Positions 47,661 to 55,598 of a DNA stretch of 64,000 nt are shown here, piece after piece. The DNA is taken from positions 806,001-870,000 of the forward strand of contig VWND01000067.1 of the NCBI GenBank assembly GCA_009599575.1, given 5' to 3'. Position numbers and translations under genes: made by a program. The number at the start of each line of letters is the position of its first letter. Position 1 is the stretch's first letter. This DNA is from Blumeriella jaapii. Taxonomy: Eukaryota; Ascomycota; Leotiomycetes; Helotiales; Drepanopezizaceae. The notes beneath the pieces are model-generated. The model had not been told where the DNA came from, did no database searches, and saw only the letters and a program-made list of their open reading frames with translations.

Positions 47661-49528
47661 TTACAAATCGGTGGAAAATGATCCTATCCTTTTCCATTCC
47701 TTGTCAACCTGAGTCGAGTTTTCTTTCGTAGAATAATCGACTTGCGTCGAGGCATCAATGCTGTTTCTCGCTTTGCTGATCACATCGTCATTTTCGATAA
47801 TGGCCGTAAATTCCTCGTCCTTAGGGCGGGCTTAGAACTTTGCGTTAGCCACGATATAAAAAACAAACTCGAAAACCTTAATAACATACCTTGAAGTTTT
47901 GAACCCGTCTTCTCATTATTGCTCCAGCAACAGAGTTTGAACAGAAAACACATAATACCTATTACGACAAGACCAATTATCCAAGAATCCGGGAAATCCG
48001 CCGCAAGCTCCGATAACGATTCAGTGCTGGATCTTTTGGAGCTATCTTCGAGATGGTTTCTTATGGCAGGTGGCCTATTTTGCGGTGACGATGGTAAAGT
48101 CAGTTGTTCGGAAAAAACCTGAGAATGATCCGAGAAAGGAACCCTATTGATCGGATCCGCACCGACGGAAGTAGTCGAGACCGAAGCGACGGGAAAAAAG
48201 AAGCCAGGCGAAAATGATTGAACTGCGCATACTGACGCCGGGGGGGTACTTTCCGTAGATGTCCTGGTAACGGTATTGAAAGTCTTCGGAATATGTTCGA
48301 AAGAGATCGGGCTCGGCGGTGGCCAGTTATGGGATGGCGGTGCTAAGGTTATGTGTTCTGAGCTGATCTGAGAATGTTCTGTATAAACGATTGATGGCAT
48401 TGGATCTTGATCGATTAAAGACATAGAACCGGGGAGGACGGGAAAGTTGAAGTCAGATAAAGATGTTGGCGATACGCACACCGACGTTGGGATCTTGTTT
48501 TTCGTCTGTGTTTTCGTGACGGTTTCTCTGATTGTTTCGGTGATGATCGATGTCTTGCAGGTCTCTTTCGAAGAAGCATGAGAATGGAAGGATTCTGGAA
48601 GCTGACCAGACTTGTTACTCAGAAAGATCAGTGACCAAATGGCAAGAAGCCATTTTGTGCTTTTAAATATAAAACCAAAAATGGTTCCAACGGCGGTCCA
48701 TAACCTAAAGCTCAAGCTCAAAACGATTGGACCCCAAGCTACGCAAAGCATAGTGAAAATAATCAGGAGATAAAACCGGATCGACCCAAGAACTCGTTTA
48801 AGAAGAGCATTCGAGCGACGCTCATGGGTAGGATGGTGTAAGTAGGGCCCAAGAAACTCAGGACGGTAAGGGGCAGCTTGAACTCTGGGATCATACGAAA
48901 CTCTACGGTCGATTGTAGTTTTCGCAGCCGAAGCCTTCGTAGGACGGGGAACGGTAGGATCTCTGACACTAGTTGAAATTCTGTGGTCGAGATCTTTCCC
49001 AGAAGTCGAGTAAGCATCACGAAGGGCCGCTTGCTCATTGTTGTCATATGGGCTTTTATTATCGATTATGGCTCTACTCGCCGAAGCCGGAACGGAGAAA
49101 GTCGACGCAAGCTTTGTGGAGTTAGTCGAAGCTTGGTGATCGGACAAATTAGAAGAAATCGAAGCTGGCGCCGGAGAGTTGTCAATTTCGGAAGTAAAAA
49201 CAAAAGGAATGAGTAGCCGTTGGGTTCTCCAGATTTTGTTTAGCTGGTCAATTAGCTGCTGATCAACTACAGTCCGGACTTTCTTATTTCCAGCAGCCCA
49301 GGCGATATCCCAGGAAAGACTGTCCCAGATATCCGCCTGATACTTAAGGTAAAGACTGTTGTGAATACGATCATGGCGGCGAAGTTCTCGACCAAATTCT
49401 TGAGTAGATGAGACGATGTGATTGAGTGCGATGTAGTCTAGGTGAGAAAGTGTGACCACGATCTTAAGATTGTTACAATCGTGAAATTGTCTTTCGCGAA
49501 GATCGGTAGGCCAGGTAATCGTTTTCAT
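47661..49528 (-). CDS. Predicted three-pass membrane protein with internal duplications, one intron
   Basis: Exon 1 is 49,528-47,890 (546 codons plus 1 nt). The intron is 47,889-47,831 (59 nt): donor GTATGT, branch site GCTAACG near 47,846, acceptor TCTAAG. Exon 2 is 47,830-47,661, ending TAA, giving 602 residues. Without splicing the frame ends at 47,780; splicing adds a polar tail with two STQVD motifs. An unrecognised N-terminal region (1-115) precedes a Ser/Thr/Pro/Ala-rich linker. Hydrophobic segments lie at about 250-271, 276-303 and 515-535 (SWIIGLVVIGIMCFLFKLCCW less the final residue). Residues ~148-173 resemble 199-224, and ~337-417 resemble 418-498, both as tandem-like duplications. 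There is no signal peptide. Composition shows no RIP. The family is unknown; membrane location is inferred from hydrophobicity only. Confidence 0.8.
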
Positions 49529-49728
49529 TGTAGATGCGAAAAAGAACTTTTCGAATAGGGTTGGGCTGAAAGATCGAGGGAAGTGCTGAGTTGAGAACCG
49601 GACTCTGCTTTACAACGATGAGTTATTAATAATAGAAGAAATCCCGCGGAGTGAGGTAAACTTGCTTTAGTAGCCGAATCCAATGCAATTGTTCGAACAC
49701 GCTGGTTTATCGCTGCCATCGGACACAA
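49525..49728 (-). other. Upstream open frame overlapping the start of the membrane-protein gene
   Basis: A 67-codon minus-strand frame starts with ATG at 49,728. Its TGA stop overlaps the ATG at 49,528 (ATGA). If it is in the transcript it would act as an upstream ORF that could reduce translation of the main frame or allow re-initiation. It is not conserved-looking and may be chance. Another possibility is that it is a 5' exon; no convincing donor/acceptor pair joins it in frame. Confidence 0.3.
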
Positions 49729-50510
49729 TACTTGAATTCTACCAAAGGAATTAAAGCTATGAGATATTTGTGAAAATCTTTTAGTGTTTTTGGTAAGTGT
49801 TTCAGACTGACTTGAAATAAGTTTCGGACGATTGGCATAATTAATCCGAGCTAAAAGTCAAAATGTATTAAAGCACTGGTACTAAATGCTATCCGCTATT
49901 GCCGGTTCGAATATGTCATTTTACTAACCCGGTGTTTAGTACTAAAACGCTGAAAACCAAAATGACATATGGTTTGGCAGAATATGATTGCTTAGGCAAA
50001 CGTACCTCTGGCCAGGATTTTTTTTTTTTTGCGAAATTGCAATTGGTAAAAGTGCCACTGGTACGCTTTGTCATATAAGTAACAGCACCACCAGTCGGAA
50101 ATGCACGGTCAAATGAAAGATCGGGGTGCTTACAATGCTCGTGGAATTTCTATCCCGAAACACGATTTTGGCCTTCGGCGTGATTGGACTAGACTATGTT
50201 AAAAGTGAACCACAGGAAAATTGCCACCGGTTCATTGCATAGGCTCTCGGTAAAGGAAAATTTGAAACATGTAAAAAACATGATTGTCAAGGAAATTACA
50301 ATTTATCAAAGATCCCTACTCTACATACTATGCCAGTGGCTTTTTTGCGCTTTTTGCCGAATACACCTAATCCGAAATTAGGCCGCAATGAAAGCAATTG
50401 GCCACATCTTCGAATCATTCGTAGTACAAGTGTAGCATCGCTGGTTAGTTGTAATTAGCTCTTCTGAAAAAAAGACCAAAACATGTCAAATCGCGGTTTC
50501 GCAACCTCAC
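49729..50510. other. Intergenic region between divergent genes
   Basis: The two intact island genes are transcribed away from each other with 1,090 bp between their start codons. This part contains the inverted repeat at 49,911-49,970 and a 12-T run near 50,020. No additional gene is supported; a 61-codon frame at 50,196-50,381 is unremarkable. Confidence 0.5.
49911..49970. repeat. Inverted repeat between the divergent genes
   Basis: Perfect 12-bp arms ATATGTCATTTT (49,911-49,922) and AAAATGACATAT (49,959-49,970) are separated by 36 nt. A second inverted pair, GTACTAAA and TTTAGTAC, overlaps the structure. It could be a binding site for a dimeric regulator, a stem-loop or a remnant of a small transposon. 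Confidence 0.5.
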
Positions 50511-50580
50511 TATATAATCCCCTTCCTTTTCCTCTGATACTTCCCTTTTTCCTAGACTTATCATCCCTCTTTTCAAAAAG
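50511..50580 (+). promoter_or_regulatory. TATA box and pyrimidine-rich leader of the downstream gene
   Basis: TATATAA at 50,511-50,517 is followed by a C/T-rich stretch (CCCCTTCCTTTTCCTC and CTTCCCTTTTTCC). This is typical of strongly expressed filamentous-fungal promoters, where transcription starts at the end of the CT tract. The start codon lies about 100 nt downstream. Inference from layout only. Confidence 0.6.
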
Positions 50581-50618
50581 AACACCAACCGCACTCTGTT
50601 CAGAGGGAAGATTTCATC

Positions 50619-51493
50619 ATGGCTGCTAGTTCATCCACGGTTTATTTCTACCTTTTAATATCCACTATTCTTTCTAATATCAGATCATATACTAATTCTT
50701 ACTAGGCCCTTTTCGGACTTAATCTCTTGACACTGCAATCCAACCATCGTGCCGTTTACACTTCTGCAGACAGCTCGATCTTTCATCAATTCTGCAGCAC
50801 CAATCCCACGTTCCTTTCTTTCCTCGAAGAATGCAACCCAACTCCCACGAAGCTTGCGAGCAAGGAGTTTGGTCTTCGAGAGCTGTACGACTTGCTTGGT
50901 GCGGACTACGAGAAGCTCGAGACCATGGTCAATCCCGATAATGTTCCCATTCTTCAACTTTTGAATGCAAAGGTTTATGGTAAGATCGCACGTACTTGCG
51001 CCAATTTGGACGCTCCCATCTTGAAGCAGCATGCTCGTGGCTCGCGCTCCGCTACCCCTCGTTTCTCGGGTTCGAAAGAGTCGGTTGAGCGTGATAACAA
51101 TCCTGATGTCGTCAAACCTACCAAGTATGTTTAATTTCGCTGATTTTAATTATCATGTCTGATAAACCCAGTTCTCCCGCTCGGCTTACCGCTGGAGAGC
51201 TCTCCGCCGCTAGCAATGTCACTAAGCCTATTGTCACTACCAAGCCTACTTTCACCGAGGCTATGAAGTTCACCGCGAGCGAGGACTACATCCCAACCAA
51301 CGCCACCAAGTATCTTCGTCGAGCCACTACTGCTAATCATGAACCTGGCCAAGATTCTTATCTCGGAGGCACCGCGTTGCTTAAGGACCTGTCGAAGGAC
51401 GAACTCTTCGCCAAGATCAGCGAGGTTTTTGCTCGCAAGGAAGAGATGAAGGCTGCTAGGGCCAGAAAGGAGGAGATGCTTAGGTCTTTGTAA
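50619..51493 (+). CDS. 253-residue protein of unknown function, two introns
   Basis: Exons are 50,619-50,639 (ATGGCT start), 50,706-51,124 and 51,172-51,493 (TAA), 762 nt in all and in frame. Intron 1 (66 nt) has branch site TACTAAT at 50,690-50,696 and ends TACTAG; its donor GTTTAT is unusual and decides the start. Intron 2 (47 nt) has GTATGT and ends CCCAG. Without exon 1 the second exon has no ATG start (only a TTG). The N-terminal half is globular-looking (FGLRELYDLLGADYEKLE near 62-80). The middle is polar, Ser/Thr/Pro-rich. The C-terminus (~217-253) is a charged helix with ARKEEM occurring twice. There is no signal peptide or membrane segment. Codon use is GC-rich and RIP-free. Not recognised; its place between transposon blocks resembles that of fast-evolving accessory genes. 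Confidence 0.78.
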
Positions 51494-51613
51494 CCTGACA
51501 CTTCGGTTTGTCCACCTGGAGGGGCAAGAGTGCACGGAGCAAATATTTAATACGGTAGTCGATTCGAATCCAATGCAAATATTTTCCTTCCAAACGTGAA
51601 GTATTCTACTTTT
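51494..51613. other. 3' flank of the gene up to the Z3 LTR
   Basis: 120 bp of ordinary composition that must contain the 3' untranslated region; AAATATTTAATACG near 51,540 could serve as polyadenylation sequence. The Z3 LTR starts at 51,614. Confidence 0.4.
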
Positions 51614-52028
51614 TGTTACGATCCGTGCCAGTGGTATTTTGCCGGTAGTAAGTGCCAGTGGTGTTTTGCCGGTGGTGTTGGATTAAGGTTCGGGCACGGG
51701 CCACCTCGGCCACTAGGCGCCATCTCGGCCATTAGGCCCCGCGTTAAGTCACGTGACCCATAAGCGCAATCCATTGTATATAAAATTCGCGATCCCGAGC
51801 ATTTTAGCTCAGTGTTTTTTTTTTAATTTATATACGTACTTTTTAGTTTATATTATTTTTCTGATTATTTTTAAGTTAGCTATAATATAAAAAAAAACCA
51901 AACAATCTCCGCTGAAAAGCTTTGTATTTACGGTTAAGAATTCGATCTGTTTTTGCAATTCGAATTTTTTTTAGACCGTCCGTACCGACGTTTATTTATC
52001 GATGCTTCGATTAAAACTTTTTTTATTA
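51614..52028 (+). mobile_element. Z3: 5' LTR and start of a Z-family element, cut by X3
   Basis: The LTR 51,614-51,887 (274 bp) matches the Z1 LTRs, starting TGTTACGATCCGTGCCAG. About 140 bp of internal leader colinear with Z1 31,987-32,125 follows. The match stops at 52,028, where X3 begins, so X3 probably inserted into Z3 and the rest of Z3 would lie right of the window. The first ~190 bp, next to the gene, are RIP-free; from about 51,810 onwards RIP is strong. Confidence 0.85.
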
Positions 52029-52621
52029 TAAAAGTAAATAGGAAAACCAGACTGATACGGCCACATGTCGGTGGGTGAAATAGTCTAGGAAATCCCTAGA
52101 AAAGACTGGAAAAAGAAAAAAAAAAAAAGTATGAATTGGAATGCATGCTTATAGTACTATTTAAAAGAATGCTTTGTTTTTATACTTATTAAAAGTATTT
52201 AATAGCAAAAGGTTTCGAAAGGGTTTATGCCTCGACTATAGCTAAAATTACCAAATCCTATTAATATAAAATATTACCGTTTTATATTCTGTTTTAAATA
52301 ATATACGTAATCGTTTTTAATTACGACCAAAAAATTTTTTTTTTAATAAATGTAATCTAGTTTATGTTATATAATTTAAAAACTAATCAATCAAAACCTA
52401 ACTTTTTAATTTCAGACTTTTTTAATTTTTGAACCCGTTTTTAGCCTTTTTACTATTAGCTTTTAAAAAAGAATAGCGTTTCGCTAATCGTGTAAATTAT
52501 TTTATTTATTTTGCTTTTTTAAAAAATAGCTGAATAAAACGTTAGTCGAAATATCGTTTTGATTAACGAACGTTTTAATAGCTTTTTCGTCGATAATATT
52601 ATCCGGCGTCGCAGCGACGAA
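52029..52621 (-). pseudogene. X3 3' end and end of the downstream frame
   Basis: This contains the conserved X terminal block (GGCCACATGTC and AGTCTAGGAAATCCCTAG, inverted) and, from about 52,380, the last part of the unassigned X frame in minus orientation. It stops at the ACGAA duplicated by V (52,617-52,621). Confidence 0.6.
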
Positions 52622-52846
52622 TGTGACAGCTGGCTTAAGAATGATCATGGTGAATGATATGGGCCGAAAGATACGCGTGTACGTTGAATACTAAGGTGAA
52701 GAGCTCTAAGGTACGGGAGCTTTGAACTATTAAATACAGGTTGGTGGGGGTCCGTGCGCAAACCTTAATCCTACCACTGGCAATTACTACTAGTAATTAC
52801 CACTGGCAATTACCACTGGCAATTACCACCGGCCAGAATCGTAACA
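52622..52846 (-). repeat. V 3' LTR (left copy)
   Basis: 225 bp, paired with 53,378-53,602. It contains four to five copies of AATTACCACTGGC-like units and sits next to the tract CTACCCCCCCCTTTCG, the complement of a polypurine tract. The nearly identical pair indicates a recent insertion. Confidence 0.93.
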
Positions 52847-52928
52847 CTACCCCCCCCTTTCGAAGAACTGGTCCCCAGATCTGAAGCCGTAGAACCCAAC
52901 CCGTATTTTCCCTTATTTCAACCCATTA

Positions 52929-53056
52929 GGCAGACGTAGGTTGCCAGCCATTTTGTCGCATAGGCAGGGGTAGGTTGCCAGCCGTTTTATCGCATAGGCA
53001 GAGGTAGGTTGCTAGCCATTTTGTTGCGTAGGCAGACGTAAGTTGCTAGCTTTTGT
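52929..53056. repeat. 34-bp tandem repeat inside V
   Basis: Units begin GGCAG at 52,929, 52,963, 52,997 and 53,031 (the last partial). Each holds GTAGGTTGCCAGCC or a variant, then ATTTTGTCGCATA. The units differ at a few positions. It is absent from Z1 at the equivalent place, so it arose or was acquired in the V lineage. Confidence 0.9.
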
Positions 53057-53377
53057 ATGCAGTCAGATGCAAGCTCTGGTAGCAGTAAGGTGCGAGCTCG
53101 TAGATCGACAGGCTTAGTAAAAAGGTCGAATTGTATTGAAAAAAAAAGGGTTTCGAATTGCAGAGGCAGGTCGAAATGAGGGACGGGCTCCAGCTTTTTC
53201 TGGAAACAAGATCAATAGAAGGAAATATTGATCGAGGCACCGACGAGCACGTCGGTACGGGTGGCGTAAAAGAAGTACGAGTTGCAGAGGCAGATCGAAT
53301 TCTTAACCGTAGATATAAAGCTTCCCAGCTAGATACAAAGCTTCCCAGCGGAGTGTGTGTGTTTGACCTTAGTATTA

Positions 53378-53602
53378 TGTGACAGCTGGCTTAAGGGTGA
53401 TTATGGTGAATGATATGGGCCGAAAGATACGCGTGTACGTTGAATACTAAGGTGAAGAGCTCTAAGGTACGGGAGCTTTGAACTATTAAATACAGGTTGG
53501 TGGGGGTCCGTGCGCAAACCTTAATCCTACCACTGGCAATTACTACTAGTAATTACCACTGGCAATTACCACTGGCAATTACCACCGGCCAGAATCGTAA
53601 CA
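53378..53602 (-). repeat. V 5' LTR (right copy)
   Basis: 225 bp, ending TAACA on the plus strand and followed by ACGAA. It differs from the left copy only near its start (GGGTGATT here, GAATGATC there). Confidence 0.93.
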
Positions 53603-54445
53603 ACGAAGGCTTTTCACGACTTTTTTCCGTAGATAATAGATTTCAGCTTCTAAACGTAGTCCTACGTTTTGCAAAAAGCGCTGAAAAGTTTTATATTAAA
53701 ATCGTAAAAATAATCGATTAATTCGTCGTAATTAAAACCGATTAACGCTTTTGCTTCGCGTAAAATCAAAAAGTCGGACTACGGCTGTTTACCGACGAAT
53801 GCTTTTAAAAAAGCTTTAAAACTTATAAAAAAGATTATTTCACGGAATAATTCAAAAATAATCGTTTGCAATCGAAATTATCGAAAATGCTGCGATTGTT
53901 TTCGTCGCAATACAAATAATATCAGATTATTTATCGAAGCGTCGTTTTCGAAATAATTTTTGTATTTTTGCGTTGTATAATTGTTCGAGCAAATTAATAT
54001 CGCGCCGTCGGTTTTTTAAATTTGAAATCTGACGAAAACCTTTTGCTTAATCGAAAAGCTAACAAAAATTATTGCGTTTTTTATTTCGTAGCTTTCGGTT
54101 TCGTAATCCGATAAAATAACGAAAGCTATTGTTTTAAACGCGCTGAAATACGAAAAAGCTAAGCTTTTTAAATAATTTTAATTAGCTTAGCATCGTAGTA
54201 TAATTGCAAATAAGTTTTAATTATTTCCGAATTATATGCGAATGCAAACAAAACGTAGTAATCGAAAATGGCGTCGATAAAATCTTCGATTTTTTTTTTT
54301 TTTAAAAATCGGCGATATCGAATTTTATAATTATAATACGATCGGAACTAGCGAAATTTAAAACGATCGGAACGTTAAAATATGCTACGAAGCAGCAGTT
54401 TCCGGGATTTCGAATAATTAAAACAGCGAAATAAAAGCCGGAATG
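53603..54445 (-). pseudogene. X3 downstream frame, middle part
   Basis: Minus-strand equivalent of X1 about 25,755-26,620. It lies between V and W and is heavily RIPed. GAATG at 54,441-54,445 is the target duplicated by W. It contributes a third version of the unassigned X protein. Confidence 0.55.
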
Positions 54446-54655
54446 TGTGACGACACGTATGCTGGAGAACAGGTAGGCGAAGGGCTTAGAATATCAAGGT
54501 GTGGAAGAGGTTCTGCTAGAAGGACTATATACATATAGGTTTAAGGTTTGGCAGGGGCCGGAAGGCCGAAGGGCCGAAGGGCCGAAGGGGCCAAGGGGCC
54601 AAGGGGCCAAGGCCGGGAAGCCGAAGGGCCGAGCCGAACGGGCCACGTCGTCACA
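54446..54655 (-). repeat. W 3' LTR (left copy) with GGCC-rich minisatellite
   Basis: 210 bp. Its second half is a GC-rich array of GGCCGAAG and GGGGCCAA units, the most GC-rich stretch in the window apart from its partner. Short open frames in the array are repeat by-products. Confidence 0.93.
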
Positions 54656-54805
54656 CTACCCCCCCGTCCGAAAAAGAACGGAGTTATAGTATTAGAACGT
54701 AGTGAGCGTTCGCCCTCGAGCGCAAAAAATCAACCCAATTGCATGTAATACAGCCCTCGCATACGTCCTCTGCAAGCCATCTTGCATATAAGTCGCCATT
54801 ACTCC

Positions 54806-55309
54806 TTAACTAACCCTATCGACAACAAAATCCATTTGCTCGGCTTGGTTTAATATTAGGCCTTCCACGTTACGCGTTACATCGATGATTTCCTGCAAAA
54901 AAGGGGTATAATCGCGTTCCGGCGCTGGCGCTGGTGGTGGAGGAGGGGGCTTTGCAGCCAATTTGTCGTATATTAATACCGAAAGTCGAGTTAATCTGGC
55001 TTGATAGTCGGCCAAGGTAGAAATAGAAATGAGAGGGGTGGCAGGAGCCTTATGTCGACTAGTAATAGCTTTAACCAAATTCCGCGTACACGTATCGAGG
55101 CTGCGCGTATACTGGTGTTTCGCGTTTATGAGGTTTTGCAGCCAAAAGGCTAGTCGAATAACGGCAGGCTCCATCAGAACAGCTGTATCGAAAGAAAACG
55201 TCGAATTACTGAAAAGGAAGGCGCGTATTCGAAGGAATCGGTCGGATAGCTGATTCGGGTCGGAACGCTTAATAAAAAGGTCCGAATTTGCCGGTTTATG
55301 AACAGTATC
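54806..55309 (-). CDS. W open frame, C-terminal part; unknown, possibly gag-like
   Basis: The minus-strand frame is open across the W sequence and ends at 54,806. It continues, in frame, into 61,313-61,495 on the other side of Y2, so W originally held an uninterrupted frame of roughly 230 codons. Segments: MEPAVIRLAFWLQNLINAK, CTRNLVKAITSRHKAPATP, a Pro run (PPPPPPAPAPE) and a helical end EGLILNQAEQMDFVVDRVS. The first ATG in the frame is the Met of MEPAVIRL; no upstream ATG exists, so start and expression are uncertain. Y2 now splits it. Small Gag-like proteins are common in such elements, but no Gag motif is visible. Confidence 0.5.
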   Translation of the reverse strand, partial: DTVHKPANSDLFIKRSDPNQLSDRFLRIRAFLFSNSTFSFDTAVLMEPAVIRLAFWLQNLINAKHQYTRSLDTCTRNLVKAITSRHKAPATPLISISTLADYQARLTRLSVLIYDKLAAKPPPPPPAPAPERDYTPFLQEIIDVTRNVEGLILNQAEQMDFVVDRVS

Positions 55310-55494
55310 TGTCAAGGGGTGCGAACGAGCAGAAGGTTCATAGATGGTTTGCATTAACTACGAGGTTCTAAGTTAAAAGTGTCGCGAATTTTAAAATACA
55401 ATATGTGCGGATAATTACGTAGCTCCGATATCACGTGATAACAACGTAATCTTCGGATCACGTGACCAACGAACTGTTATTTTATTCTTTTATA
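55310..55494 (-). repeat. Y2 3' LTR (left copy)
   Basis: 185 bp. The outer ~60 bp (TGTCAAGGGGTGCGAACGAG onwards) are intact and the inner end (TTATTTTATTCTTTTATA) is RIPed where the right copy has CCCATTCCCTCACA. It contains two TCACGTGA-type palindromes. Confidence 0.92.
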
Positions 55495-55598
55495 TATAGT
55501 CTTTTTTCTCATTTTTTTATTCGATTTTTTTATCGTCAGAGTTTATTTTTATAAAACGAGCTTCGTTCGCGAAGCGCGTTTGTAAACGAGTGCGAAAT

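Larger units (their letters stand above)
52622..53602 (-). mobile_element. V: 981-bp non-autonomous LTR element related to Z, minus strand
   Basis: LTRs of 225 bp (52,622-52,846 and 53,378-53,602) differ at only three positions I can see. ACGAA flanks both sides (52,617-52,621 and 53,603-53,607). Read on the minus strand the LTR starts TGTTACGATTCTGGCCGG, contains TTGCCAGTGGTAA units and ends CCAGCTGTCACA, like the Z LTR. The leader after the 5' LTR (GGTTAAGAATTCGATCTGC, minus strand) also matches Z. The internal region is 531 bp with no gag or pol and carries a 34-bp tandem repeat. The G-run polypurine tract lies at its left end. It would need proteins from an autonomous Z element to move. 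Almost free of RIP. Confidence 0.9.

Noticed and set aside
50685..51535. Antisense open frames of 115 and 129 codons opposite the 253-residue gene
   Set aside because: They are shadows of a GC-rich gene on the plus strand, whose splice sites, promoter and start are consistent.
54501..54748. Two Gly/Arg/Pro-rich open frames in the W LTR
   Set aside because: They translate the GGCC-rich minisatellite in two frames; the pattern follows the repeat, not codons.
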